Below, piece by piece: positions 8,395 to 18,300 of a stretch of 64,000 bases of DNA. The DNA comes from Haloechinothrix sp033042135 (lineage in GTDB: Bacteria; Actinomycetota; Actinomycetes; Mycobacteriales; Pseudonocardiaceae), in assembly GCF_033042135.1 (NCBI RefSeq), contig NZ_WBXM01000001.1, positions 124,001 through 188,000 of the forward strand. Direction: 5' to 3'. The notes under the pieces are model-generated. The model was not told the origin of the DNA and made no database searches. It was given only the letters and a program-made list of their open reading frames with translations. How positions within the stretch are numbered: position 1 is the stretch's first letter; every line of letters starts with the position of its first letter. The translations under genes were made by a program, and so were the position numbers.

Positions 8395-8719
8395 TACCGT
8401 GCCTTCAAGGGGACTCGGGATCTCACCCGGCGGGGCGCCGCCGACGCCGACCACTCGGGGGGCAGTGTGGCCGGCGCCGGCGACTCGGTCCGCCCCGTGC
8501 CCGAGGGCATCACCAGGCGAACGTAATCGTGTACGCGCGGTTGTGAGTCTCAACGAGCGACTCCCACCGCCGATACGGCCGGTGCGAATTCTACCGGCTT
8601 CGCAGGCTGCGAACACCAGTACGCGCGTAGGTTTTCCCACTGTCCCACTGTCCGCAAACGCCGTCTGCCTGCCGCCTGTTGCTTTGCGCGGCCATGACAG
8701 GGGTGGGAAGCTGGCGCTC
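8395..8719. other. 325-bp divergent intergenic region
   Basis: Separates the divergent tetR (minus) and ribokinase-like (plus) genes. Both strands have open frames that are only upstream extensions of the two genes and lack family similarity. A short tandem TCCCACTGTCCCACTGTCC occurs at about 8637-8655. I see no convincing -10/-35 pair or RNA gene. Confidence 0.4.
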
Positions 8720-9658
8720 GTGACTGCCGATGGCATCGAGGAGCCGCGCCATAGCACCGGGCACGAGCTGGTCGTGGTCGGCTCGGCCAACCGGGATCTC
8801 ACCGTGGAGGTGGAGCGCAGGCCGGAGGCGGGCGAGACCGTGCTCGGCGGCGACACCCGGACCAGCGCGGGAGGCAAGGGAGCTAATGTCGCCGTGGCCG
8901 CCGCAAAACTGGGCAGCCGGGTCGCGATGGTGGGTGCGGTTGGCGCCGACAGCGCCGGTGAGGAGCTGCTTGGCTCGCTTCGCGCGGCGGGTGTGGACAC
9001 CGGCCTGGTACGCCGCTGTCGGCGGCCGAGCGGCGCCGCCTACATCACCGTGACCCCGGACGGCGAGAACTCGATCATCGTCTCGCCCGGCGCGAACGGC
9101 GATCTCGGTGTCCCCGATGTCCAGGCGGCAGCCGGGGTCATCGCGGCGGCACGGGTGCTGTTCACGGTCCCCGAGGTGCCGATGGAGACGGTGGCTGCGG
9201 CGGTGCGATCCGCGAGGGACCGGCAGGTCCGCGTGGTGTTCAACGCCTCCCCGGTCACCGACCTGGAGCCGGACATTCTGGCCGCCGCGGATCCGCTGGT
9301 CGTCAACGGCCACGAAGCCGCGTGGCTGCTCGGCGTCGGGCCGGGTGAGTCCGGTGAGCCGGGTGAGCTGGTGCGTGGCTTGCGCGAGCTCGGCGCACGC
9401 TCGGTGGTGGTGACCCTCGGTGCGCGGGGAGCTGTCACCTCCGACGATGCTATGGGCCAGGTGACGGTTCCTGCTCCCGCCGTGACGCCGGTGGACACCA
9501 CCGGCGCGGGCGATGCTTTCTCAGGCGCGCTGGTTTCCCGGCTGGCCGAGGGCGCGCAGCTCCCGGAGGCCGCCCGCTTCGCGGCGCGCGTGGCCGCGAT
9601 CTCGGTGAGCTCCTGGGGCGCGCAGGACTCCTATCCCGCGGCCGACCAGCTCGCCTGA
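8720..9658 (+). CDS. rbsK: PfkB-family carbohydrate kinase, ribokinase-like
   Basis: Predicted to phosphorylate a pentose, classically ribose to ribose 5-phosphate. The 312-residue protein has the PfkB N-terminal glycine pattern VVVGSANRDLTVEVERRPEAGET, the substrate segment TRTSAGGKGANVAVAAAKLG, and the C-terminal signature VDTTGAGDAFSGA with catalytic Asp265. The internal NASPV and VNGHEAAWL segments are also ribokinase-like. GTG 8720 is the likely start; GGGAAG precedes it, and the long open frame upstream lacks similarity. No ABC ribose transporter or rbsD lies alongside, so the substrate is inferred only from family. The gene stands alone between the TetR regulator and the DUF1707 gene. 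Confidence 0.88.
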   Translation: MTADGIEEPRHSTGHELVVVGSANRDLTVEVERRPEAGETVLGGDTRTSAGGKGANVAVAAAKLGSRVAMVGAVGADSAGEELLGSLRAAGVDTGLVRRCRRPSGAAYITVTPDGENSIIVSPGANGDLGVPDVQAAAGVIAAARVLFTVPEVPMETVAAAVRSARDRQVRVVFNASPVTDLEPDILAAADPLVVNGHEAAWLLGVGPGESGEPGELVRGLRELGARSVVVTLGARGAVTSDDAMGQVTVPAPAVTPVDTTGAGDAFSGALVSRLAEGAQLPEAARFAARVAAISVSSWGAQDSYPAADQLA

Positions 9659-9738
9659 CCCCACTCCCGCCGTGTCTAGTGCAACGACACCCCGTGTCGA
9701 ACACTGGAGCACACCGGGGAACGGTCGGGGGCTCGGAG

Positions 9739-10365
9739 TTACTGCCACCAGTGACGCTTCGGGTGCCGGATTTTCAGCGTGCCGCCGTGCACGCGACCGG
9801 ACAGCACCAGGCGGGGCGACCTCCCTGCCGATCGTGTCCTGTCCTCCACCGAGCTGTGCTTCACCTCGGTGATGCCGTTGACGTCTACCGCGACGTGCTC
9901 CGGCACGATGATCAAGATCGTGCCCCACTTGGTGTCCAGCTCCAGATGTACCTCGGGGCTGTCGATCCGGGCCTCGGTGAAGTCCAGCTTGGTGCTGCCG
10001 TGCCGGGCGCGCACCACCACCCGCTCCGGCACGTACCACTGCCCGTTGCGGATCAGGTTCGAGTGGTGCGCGGTGAGCTCGAGTGTCCTGGGGATTCCGG
10101 AGTCCCGCTCCGGGGCGATCGACACCCGCGCCGGGGGCGCGTCCCGGTGCACCAGCCCCGGCAGGTCGCTGAGCACCGCGTTCAACTCCTGCCGCGTCCT
10201 GGCCGAATACGCGGTGTCGGCGCGTTCGCTGAATCCGTCGAGGTCGATCAGGCCCTTCCCGGTGGCCTTCTGGAGGATGCCAACGACGTACTCGCGTTCC
10301 GCGTCGCTGACCCGGTAGAGGCGCGGCGGCACGTCGCCAGGTCGGGTAGGTTCGGTGTACTGCAC
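9739..10365 (-). CDS. DUF1707 (SHOCT-like) domain protein
   Basis: A 208-residue soluble protein. Residues 18-72 form the DUF1707 module (YRVSDAEREYVVGILQKATGKGLIDLDGFSERADTAYSARTRQELNAVLSDLPGL), common in actinobacteria and related to SHOCT oligomerisation motifs. The C-terminal half has alternating beta-strand residues resembling the LiaF/DUF2154 cell-wall-stress fold (LELTAHHSNLIRNGQWYVPERVVVRARHGSTKLDFTEA). The function is unknown; homologues often adjoin envelope-stress two-component systems, and here a MacS/MacR pair is 66 bp upstream on the same strand. No membrane segment is visible. ATG 10365 is preceded by only weak ribosome-site matches. Confidence 0.75.
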   Translation of the reverse strand: MQYTEPTRPGDVPPRLYRVSDAEREYVVGILQKATGKGLIDLDGFSERADTAYSARTRQELNAVLSDLPGLVHRDAPPARVSIAPERDSGIPRTLELTAHHSNLIRNGQWYVPERVVVRARHGSTKLDFTEARIDSPEVHLELDTKWGTILIIVPEHVAVDVNGITEVKHSSVEDRTRSAGRSPRLVLSGRVHGGTLKIRHPKRHWWQ

Positions 10366-10430
10366 ACGTCCAGGCTAGGGCGCGATACGCACTGCCACAT
10401 CAGGGAGAACCCGGAGATGCGCGCTGCGGG

Positions 10431-11096
10431 TCAGGGTTGTTCGTCGCGATCGAAGCCGTGCTCGATAGCGTAACGCGCGAGCTCGACCCGGTTGTGCAGC
10501 TGGAGTTTGCGCAGCGTCGACTGAACGTGGTTCTCCACCGTTCGAGGGGAGATCACCAGCTTGTTCGCGATCTGCCGGGAGCTCAGTCCTTTGGCGACGA
10601 GCCGCAACACCTCGGTCTCGCGGTCGGTGAGCTGGGGCGCGGTGTCCCGGCTCGCGGGCGCATCGGCCATGCGCCGGAACTCGCCGAGTACGAGGCCTGC
10701 CAGGCCGGGGGTGAACACCGGGTCGCCTTCTGCGGTGCGGCGTACCGCGTCCACCAGCTCCTCCGCCGACGCCGACTTCACGAGGTAGCCCGAGGCACCC
10801 GCCTTGACCGCTTCGAGCACGTCACTGTGTTCCCCGCTCGCGGACAGCACCAGCACCTTGGTGTCGGGCAGCGCGGTAGTGATCTCCCTGGTCGCGTCCA
10901 CTCCGGAGGTCTGGCCCAGCGTGAGGTCCATCAGCACGACGTCCGGCCGCACGCTGGAGGCCGCGCGCACGGCGCCGTCGGCGTCGGAGGCTGTGGCGGG
11001 CACCTCGAAGCCGCGCTCGTCGAGGTCCCGCGCGACACTGTCCCGCCAGATCGGGTGGTCGTCGACGACCATCACCGAGATGGGTACGTCCGTCAT
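10431..11096 (-). CDS. macR: LuxR/NarL-family response regulator, MacR-like
   Basis: A 221-residue DNA-binding response regulator. The receiver domain has VVDDHP at 10-15, the phospho-acceptor Asp57 in VVLMDLTLG, and the switch Ser and Lys in VLSASGE and YLVKSAS. The C-terminal LuxR HTH reads LTDRETEVLRLVAKGLSSRQIANKLVISPRTVENHVQSTLRKL. Its ATG overlaps the stop of the kinase gene by ATGA, so the two are translationally coupled. Streptomyces MacRS influences morphogenesis and actinorhodin production through surface-protein genes; that function is transferred only by similarity of the pair. The secreted repeat proteins at 14-18.5 kb are attractive but unproven targets. Confidence 0.88.
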   Translation of the reverse strand: MTDVPISVMVVDDHPIWRDSVARDLDERGFEVPATASDADGAVRAASSVRPDVVLMDLTLGQTSGVDATREITTALPDTKVLVLSASGEHSDVLEAVKAGASGYLVKSASAEELVDAVRRTAEGDPVFTPGLAGLVLGEFRRMADAPASRDTAPQLTDRETEVLRLVAKGLSSRQIANKLVISPRTVENHVQSTLRKLQLHNRVELARYAIEHGFDRDEQP

Positions 11097-12295
11097 AAGC
11101 GGGATCGCCTCCGTGTTCGCTCGGTTCGCTCGAACTTGTGCTGCCGGGATGGACGGTCGCGGGGCACGCGCAGTTCCCACTCAGTTCCCGCTCCCGGACC
11201 GGTTTCCAGGGTGGCGCAGCCGCCGAGCTCGGCCAACCGCCCCTTGATCGATCGCGCCACACCGAGCCTGCCCTCGGCCTCGGCACGCGCCAGCCTCCCT
11301 GGCTCGATGCCGGGACCGTCGTCGCGGACGCTGACCACGACCTCGTCGCCCAGGTCCTCCACCAGCACCCACGCCCGCGCGCCCGCGCCAGCATGCCGCT
11401 CGGTGTTGGTCAACGCCTCACGCACCGCGGCCGCGAACTCGGCTGCCACGCCCGCTGGGAGCGGCACCTCCTCGGCGGGTGCGGACACCTGCACCTTCGA
11501 AGTGGCCAGTACGCGGAGGTGGCTGCTCAGGTCCGCGGTGCCTTCTTCCGCGCCTGCTTCCGGGTTGGTGCCGATCAGCGCGCGCAGCGCGATCTCCTGC
11601 TCGCCTGCCATCGCCGCGAGCTCGGCCGCTTCCCCGCCGACCTCGCTGCCGCGTTTGCGGACCCGGGCGAGGACCTGCAGCACGCTGTCGTGGATGGAGC
11701 GGGCGAGCCGTTCGCGTTCGGCCTGGGCGGCCTCGGTGCGCAGCGCCTCCCGCAGCGCCGCCGAGGCGCTGCGCAACGCCGTCGCAGCGAGCCCGACAAC
11801 GAGGCCGCTGGCCACCAGCAGTACACCGTCGCGCACCACATCGAGGTCGAGCCGGGTCTGGGCGAAGCCGGTCGCCACAGCGAGGTAGCCCCCGGCGAGT
11901 ACCCCGGCCACCGGACCGAAGCGGATCGCTGCGATCACCGGTGCCGCGCCGACCCACACAGTGGTGATCAGCGGGGCGAAGGCGGCGTACATCTCGTCGG
12001 TGAGTACCAGCGGTGAGGTGAGCATCAATCCGCTGACCACCAGCACGTCGAGGATGACGAGCCAACCCCAGCGCCAGCGCCGCCTGCTGTAGGCGATGCC
12101 GGTCAGCAACGTCCACACGCACATCGCGGCCAGCACGGCCCAGGCCAGCCACGGGCGCTGGTAGTCGTCGCTGTGAACGGTGACGGCTCCGACGGCGAAG
12201 CCGAGCAGGATCACCCGCAACGCGATCGCGCCCCACCACAGCGCGGTCGTAGGGTCGCTTGCCAGCGCGTGCCTGCGCGATCCCAGCTCGGTCAC
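11093..12295 (-). CDS. macS: MacS-like sensor histidine kinase
   Basis: A 400-residue membrane sensor. About six hydrophobic segments fill residues 18-175 (for example ALWWGAIALRVILLGFAVGAV and GWLVILDVLVVSGLMLTS). Then come the HisKA_3 dimerisation helix with His202 in ARSIHDSVLQVLA and the HATPase domain with EALTNTERHA, VSVRDDGPGI and GRLGVARSIKGRLAELGG. The long integral sensor without an extracellular loop domain fits the MacS family (DUF5931-type N-terminus). It begins with a GTG overlapping the stop of the AI-2E transporter gene (GTGA) and ends overlapping macR, giving a three-gene coupled operon. The signal sensed is unknown. Confidence 0.88.
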   Translation of the reverse strand: MTELGSRRHALASDPTTALWWGAIALRVILLGFAVGAVTVHSDDYQRPWLAWAVLAAMCVWTLLTGIAYSRRRWRWGWLVILDVLVVSGLMLTSPLVLTDEMYAAFAPLITTVWVGAAPVIAAIRFGPVAGVLAGGYLAVATGFAQTRLDLDVVRDGVLLVASGLVVGLAATALRSASAALREALRTEAAQAERERLARSIHDSVLQVLARVRKRGSEVGGEAAELAAMAGEQEIALRALIGTNPEAGAEEGTADLSSHLRVLATSKVQVSAPAEEVPLPAGVAAEFAAAVREALTNTERHAGAGARAWVLVEDLGDEVVVSVRDDGPGIEPGRLARAEAEGRLGVARSIKGRLAELGGCATLETGPGAGTEWELRVPRDRPSRQHKFERTERTRRRSRL

Positions 12296-13701
12296 GCGCG
12301 CGTACCCGGCTCGGCTTGCGTGGTGTCCTGCGCGTCACCGCCCTCACCGCGCTTGCTGCTCTCCGTGCCCTCGGCACGGTCGTCGCCTTCGTGGTGCCGG
12401 AGCAGCCGCTGCGGTGCGAGCTTGCGGGCGAATTTCGGCAGGTGCGGTTCTTCCGGTTCTTCTTGCGCCAGCGACTTGACCGCTGCCGAGACCACGGCCA
12501 GCAGCGGTACCGCCAACAGCGCGCCGATGATGCCCGCGATGAACACACCGGCGGTCACCGCGAGCAGCACCGCCAGCGGGTGGAGACTGACGGCCCTGCC
12601 CATCAGCAGCGGGTGTAGGACGTTGCTTTCCAGCTGTTGCACCGCGATGACGATGCCGAGCACGATCAGCGCCTGGACCCAACCGACGGTGACCAGCGCA
12701 ACGAGTACGGCAACAGCGCCGGTGACCACGGCGCCGACGATGGGGATAAAGGCACCGAGGAAGACCAGGGTGGCCAGCGGTAGCACCATCGGCACACCGA
12801 CGATGGCCAGCCCAATGCCGATCCCCACCGCATCGACGATCGCCACGATCACCGTGGCGCGCATGAACCGGCTCAGCGTCTCGAAGCCTCGTTGCCCCGC
12901 GAGGCGCACGCGGGCCCGTGCGTAGGTGGGAACCGCGCGGGTGAGGAACGTCCAGATCCGGTCGCCGTGCAGCAGGAAGAACAGCAGGATCACGAGCACG
13001 AGTACGAAGCCGGTGACGATCTGCCCGACGACACCCGCGGTGGTCAGCGCCTGCGTGGTGATCGCCTGCTGGTGTTCCTGGACGAAGCTGATGGCCTGGT
13101 CGATGAATCCCTGGAGGTCATCGGCTTCCAGTGCCAAAGGTCCGGTGATCAGCCAGTCCCGGACCTGGTCGAGGCTCCGGTTGATGTGCTGCTGCATCTC
13201 CGGCAGCGCGTCGGCGAACTGCGCGACCACGAAGGTGACCACGCCGCTGAGGATGCCGAGACCGCCGACGAGCACGATGACGCTCGCGAGCGCGCGCGGG
13301 AGTCGCGCCCGCTGCAGCATCGTCACCGCGGGCATCATCAAAGCGGCGAGCAGCAACGCGATGCTCAACGTGATCGCGACGATGGACAGCTCGCGGATCA
13401 GCCAGATGAGCACCGCCGCGGCCGCGGCCACGACGAGGAAGCGCCAGGAGAAGGCTGCCGCCACGCGGAAGCCCTTGGGGATCAGCTCGGTCACCGGCGG
13501 TTCGGTTCCGGACCCGGCCGCGGCTTCCGGCTGGTCCGTCTCCTCCAGTTCCTCGGTGGTGGCGGATGCGCGCTCACCACGGTCGGTGATCGGCGCGTGG
13601 GCACCGTGCAAGGCGCCGCCGTCGGGCTCGGGCTGCGCTGACGCGGCGGTATCGGATTCGGCCGCGCTGGTCGATTCGGTGGCCGGAAGGTTCTTGGTCA
13701 C
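12292..13701 (-). CDS. AI-2E family transporter (PerM-like membrane protein)
   Basis: A 469-residue polytopic protein. The first 75 residues are a polar, disordered, acidic tail. About eight membrane helices follow, including WRFLVVAAAAAVLIWLI, VAITLSIALLLAALMMP and IVTGFVLVLVILLFFLL. Conserved motifs of the family are visible: GDRIW, ATVIVAIVDAVGIGIGLAIVGVP, GAFIPIVGAVVTG, and QQLESNVLHPLLMGRAVSLHPLAVLLAVTAG near the end. The family includes autoinducer-2 exporters, but most members have no known substrate. A basic/acidic cytoplasmic tail of about 60 residues closes the protein. It is the first gene of the macS-macR operon and starts at GTG 13701. Confidence 0.85.
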   Translation of the reverse strand: MTKNLPATESTSAAESDTAASAQPEPDGGALHGAHAPITDRGERASATTEELEETDQPEAAAGSGTEPPVTELIPKGFRVAAAFSWRFLVVAAAAAVLIWLIRELSIVAITLSIALLLAALMMPAVTMLQRARLPRALASVIVLVGGLGILSGVVTFVVAQFADALPEMQQHINRSLDQVRDWLITGPLALEADDLQGFIDQAISFVQEHQQAITTQALTTAGVVGQIVTGFVLVLVILLFFLLHGDRIWTFLTRAVPTYARARVRLAGQRGFETLSRFMRATVIVAIVDAVGIGIGLAIVGVPMVLPLATLVFLGAFIPIVGAVVTGAVAVLVALVTVGWVQALIVLGIVIAVQQLESNVLHPLLMGRAVSLHPLAVLLAVTAGVFIAGIIGALLAVPLLAVVSAAVKSLAQEEPEEPHLPKFARKLAPQRLLRHHEGDDRAEGTESSKRGEGGDAQDTTQAEPGTRA

Positions 13702-14010
13702 ACTGCCACCGTATCGGGAGATGCTGTGTCTCGGGGCGAAGACCAGGGTTTTTCGTGTCTCGAGCCGGGTGGTGCCCCGCTGCTGGCAGTGACCCTCGGT
13801 AGCGGGTTGTCGCGATGCGTATTTGTCACACGATCAGGGTGAGTGTGCGTGTGTCGCGTGCGGACCTCGATCTCTTTTGCCAATCTCGGTAGCGCGCACC
13901 ACAACAGGTGTGCGTATGGACACGAAGCGCATTCACGCTTTCCAGCTCATCGTCATCGAGTGGTTGTCGGGAATGCGCACGTCCGGAGACCGACGAGCAG
14001 GGAAGTTGCG
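13702..14010. other. 309-bp divergent intergenic region
   Basis: Lies between the AI-2E transporter (minus) and the secreted acidic protein gene (plus). It is less GC-rich than its surroundings and contains GTGTGCGTGTGTCGCGTGCG-like runs around 13842-13861. Open frames on the plus strand from 13843 are extensions of the next gene without signal-peptide character. Both promoters are presumably here, but I could not assign convincing hexamers. Confidence 0.4.
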
Positions 14011-15081
14011 GTGATCGAGGTGACATCGGCGATCGCGAAGCGCGGCATGCGCGTCCGTCGCTGGTGCACCCGTGCCCTCGTCGTGCTGGGAGGCACGATC
14101 GCGGGTGCCGCGATCACCGTGGCACTGTCCTCCGCGAGCGCCGAGGCGGCGCACGAGTCCACCCAGGGCGAGGGGACGCAACCAGCGTCGTCGAGCGAGG
14201 TGGTGAACTGGCTCGACTCGGACTCGGATCGGGACCTTCGTGATGTCGGCGACGATGTCAGAACGTGGGCTCGTTCCGGTGTCGAGCGGGTCGGCGACGA
14301 GCTGAGGACCGGCGGCGAACCGCATCGCGAGTCTCACGAGACCCGCGATGACGGTGATCCGTCGGGCACCAGCTCCGACTCGGGTCGCGAGGCCGACGAC
14401 GACGGTGCCACGGAGCATCCCTGTCCGCTCGGCGTGACATGCGCAGACGAAACCGATCGGGCATCGCTGGCCGAGCGCGGTGAGCTCACCCGCGAGGCTG
14501 TCGAGGAATCGGTCGTCAGGACATCGGCCACCGTCGAGCGCGTTCTCGACTGGCCGGAGCGGGCCGCCGAGCGTCTCGGCGAGCTCGATGATGAGTCCTG
14601 GTCCGACTCGTGGTCCGACGCGCTGCGCGACTGGTTCCGTCCGGAGATCGAGGATGTACTCGATGTTCCGGAGGGAGCGGGCGATCAGCGCGCGCAGAGC
14701 AAGGAGGACCTCGACACGCGGGGATCCTCCGGTAGCGAAGCGCATCCGATCGCCGAAGACACCACGGGCACCGCGCGCGACGGCGCACCCACGGTGATCG
14801 AGAGCGGGGACTACGCCCCGCGGGTCGCGGACTCGCTGCAGGGCACCACGTCGCCGGAGCTGCACGACGTTACTGCGCAGCCCGCTGGCGGCGCTTCCGG
14901 TGCCGGGTCCCACCCGACCACGGGAAGTGCCAGCCCGGTCCAGGTCATGGACTACATGCCGCTGAGCACTCTCCTGGGTTTCAGCAAAGCCGTGGACGCC
15001 GGCAAGGCGCGCGGTGCCGTTTCCGGCGCCAACCAGGCGCCGTTCGCTCCGGGTTCCCAGCCCGGTGTCACACCTGACTGA
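14011..15081 (+). CDS. secreted acidic protein of unknown function
   Basis: A 356-residue protein from GTG 14011, which has GGAAG 5 bases ahead. Residues 1-45 are a signal peptide: basic start (KRGMRVRRWCTR), hydrophobic core LVVLGGTIAGAAITVALS and an Ala-rich cleavage region SASAEAA. The mature protein is Asp/Glu/Ser/Gly-rich and mostly disordered (DSDSDRDLRDVGDDV, DDESWSDSWSDALRDWF), with amphipathic stretches containing regularly spaced Trp. Two cysteines lie in CPLGVTC. The C-terminus has a more ordered segment, VMDYMPLSTLLGFSKAVDAGKARGA. No catalytic motif or known domain is recognised. It is followed on the same strand, 220 bp later, by the repeat-rich surface protein; the pair probably works at the cell surface. 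Confidence 0.7.
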   Translation: MIEVTSAIAKRGMRVRRWCTRALVVLGGTIAGAAITVALSSASAEAAHESTQGEGTQPASSSEVVNWLDSDSDRDLRDVGDDVRTWARSGVERVGDELRTGGEPHRESHETRDDGDPSGTSSDSGREADDDGATEHPCPLGVTCADETDRASLAERGELTREAVEESVVRTSATVERVLDWPERAAERLGELDDESWSDSWSDALRDWFRPEIEDVLDVPEGAGDQRAQSKEDLDTRGSSGSEAHPIAEDTTGTARDGAPTVIESGDYAPRVADSLQGTTSPELHDVTAQPAGGASGAGSHPTTGSASPVQVMDYMPLSTLLGFSKAVDAGKARGAVSGANQAPFAPGSQPGVTPD

Positions 15082-15301
15082 GTTCAACGATCGCGAGAGT
15101 GCCGGCTTGAGCGGCGCGCTGCGTGCGCGCGCGAGCGGCCCGCGGCTACGTCGTTGATACGGCCGGCGATCGTCATCTCGCATTCATCCCCCCGCGGACC
15201 TCAGGTGTCCGCACTCCCCGGGTGCTGCCCTGCCTCGTCCAGCACCCGATCCCCACCCTCAAACGGGAATTCGCAAGAAGGAAACGAAGGAGAAAACTCT
15301 C

Positions 15302-18300
15302 ATGCAGAACTGGGCGAAGCGCGGATTGCAAACCGCGCTGGTCACCGGTGGTCTGCTGATGCTCGGTACCGGCATCGCTTCCGCTGAGGAGAACGTCGAC
15401 CCGGACAAGTCTCCGGCGAGCCCGCTGGACGGGTCGATCTCGGTTCCGATCAAGGCCGAGAACAACGCCATCGGCACACCGTTCGGGCAGTACGACACGC
15501 CCGAGATCGATCAAGAGATCAGCACCGAGTCGCTCGGTGGTGGCCTGGACGGCGGGCTCGGCGGTGACGCCACGCAGGCGCGAGCGGAGGACGCCAAGAG
15601 CGACGCGGCCACCGACGCGGTCGGCGAGGCCACCGGCGGTGCCGGGCTGCCCGCGCAGCAGGCGACCGAGCCGGTATCGCAGGTCACCGAGCCGGTGCAG
15701 GACGCGGTGGACCAGGTGGTCGGGCAGGCCGGACAGGCGGGTGCGCCCGCTGCCGAGGACACGGTGCAGCAGCGGTGCGAGCACGCTGCCGGTGAGCGGT
15801 GCGACCACGAGACCAGGGACACCGGCGGGCTGTTGGGCTCGGACGGTGACGCACTGGGCGGCAACCAGATCGTGGGTGACCTGGTCATCCCGATCCAGAT
15901 CAGCAACAACGCGCTCGGCCTGCTTGGCGACGCGCACGTCTCGGGCGGCGACTCCCAGCAGTCCGTCGACAACTCTCGGGAGATCAACACCAGCGGTTCG
16001 GGTGACACGCTGGGCGGCAATGTGATCGACCTGCAGTGGGCCGTGCCCATTCAGATCGCGAACAATGCCGGGTCGATCGGCGGCAACGCCAGCTCCAGCG
16101 GTAACAACGCCGAGCAGGACACCACCACCGGCGGCGATGTCACCACCGACGGTGACGACGGTGTGCTGGCTGGCAACGTGCTCGCCGGGCACTGGGCAAC
16201 GCCATTGCAGTTCAACAACAACGCTGCCACCTGGGGCGGCCAGGCCGACTCGTTCGGCAACGCTTCCAGCTCGGAAGCCGACAGCGGTGGTTCCATCGCC
16301 ACCGATGGTGAGGACGGCGTGCTGTCCGGCAATGTCGGGGCGAGTCCGCTGGCTAAGGCCGTCGGCGTCAACAACAGCGCGGCTTCCTGGATCGGGATCG
16401 CCGACAGCCAGGGTCAGGACAACACGGTGGACGCCACCGCTGGTGGCACCCGCCCGGGCATCAACGACATCGACACCTACGTGCAGACCAACGGTGACGG
16501 TGGCGTGCTGTCCGGCAACCTGGTCGAGCCCGAGGTCGCGGGCAACGACAACGTGCACGGCGTGGCCGCGACCTGGATCGGGAAGGCCACCGCAGGCAGC
16601 GTCTACCCGAACTTCCACGAGGCCAACACCAAGGCCGGTGCGTTCTCGCACACCTCGGGTGACGATTCGGTCGGCTCCGGCAACTTCGCCGACGCTCCGG
16701 TCGCGCTGCCCATCGAGGTCTTCGGTGTCGCGGGTTCCTGGATCGGCGACGCTGAGGCCGACGCGGACAACATCACCACCGCCGACGCGGGAAGCGGCAC
16801 CTACACCAGCGGTGTCGACTCGGTCCTCGGCGGCAACAGCGCACACGCTCCCGTGACCGGCCCCGTCGAGGCGTTCGGTATCGGTGGCACCTGGATCGGC
16901 ACCGCCGACGGGCACGCCACCAGCGACAAGCTCGTCGAGGCGGGCGGTTACAACGGCACCCGGGGTGACGACGCGATCGGCGGCGGCAACCTGGTGCAGG
17001 CACCGGCCGCGGCGCCGGTCGAGGTGTTCGGCATCGGCGGTGCCTGGGGCGGCTCCGGCTCCGGTACCGGTGAGGAGACCAAGCTGGTCTCGGCGGGTGG
17101 CGACGCGAGCACCATCGACGACGACGCGGTCGCCAGCTCCAACCTGGTCGCCGCTCCGGTGGCGCTGCCCGCGCAGGTGTTCGGTATCGGCGGTGCCTGG
17201 ATCGGTAACGGCCACGGCAAGGCCACGTCGGACACCGACACCTCGGCCGGTGGCAACTACGAGGCCTCCGGTGAGAACTCGGTGCTGTCGGCGAACATCG
17301 TGCAGGGCGCGGTCGCTCAGCCGGCGCAGGTGTTCGGCATCGGCGGCGTCTGGGGCGGCAACGCCAGCGGCGACGCCGTCAACACCAGCACCACCGCCGC
17401 GGGTGGGGACACCTGGACCACGGCTCCCAACAGCCAGGGCTCCGGCAACATCGTCGACGCCGCGAGCTCGATCCCGGTGCAGGTCCACGGCACGGGTGCG
17501 TCCTGGATCGGCAACGCGTCCGGGACCTCGGACAGCGTGACCGACTCCTTCGCGGGCGGCACCTCGACCACCGACGGGACCAACAGCTCGCTCGGTGGCA
17601 ACGTCGTCCAGGCGCCGTTCGCCGGTTCGGGCGGCGTGTTCGGCAACGCGGCCAGCTGGATCGGCACCGCCGAAGGCGACGGGATGAACGACATCTTCAC
17701 CGTCGCGGGTGGGGACACCCACACCGCCGGTGACGGTGGCTCCCTCGCAGGGAACGTGGTGTCCGCGCAGGGCCTGCCCATCGCGCAGGTCTTCGGCAAC
17801 GCCGCCTCGCTGACCGCGACCGCGACCGGGAACGGGGTCAACTTCACCGACGCCACCTCCGGTGGGGACATCACTACCTCCGGTAACGAAGGCTCGATGT
17901 CGGGCAACATCTTCGACCTGCCGGTCGCGGCGGTTGCCCAGGTCTTCGGCAACGCGGCCACCCTCGGCGGTGTCGCGCACGGCACCGGGGACAACACCAC
18001 CTTCGGCACGGTCGGTGGCATGACCACCACCTCCGGTGACCAGGGCTCGCTGTCCGGCACGGACAACCAGTTCCCGCTGGGTGCCCTGGTGCAGGTGTTC
18101 AACTTCGAGCTGCCGCTGTTCGGTGAGGCAGTCGCGCTGGGCACCAACGCCACGGACATCAACGTGGCCGGTGACCTGCCGCAGATCGACATGATCCTGG
18201 ACGGTGCCGAGATGGGCGCCACCGATCTGCCCGCGCTGGACGGGGCCCGGGACCTGGACGGTGCCCGTACGGGTGAGCCGACCGGGGCCGATGTGCCGAT

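Noticed and set aside
7657..9000. 447-codon version of the TetR gene reaching into the ribokinase gene
   Set aside because: Only the last 245 codons look like TetR; ATG 8394 has a good ribosome site and the extension overlaps the divergent gene.
15841..18160. CRISPR-like regular repeats
   Set aside because: Repeats are in-frame coding units of ~153 bp with a protein period, not short repeats with unique spacers.
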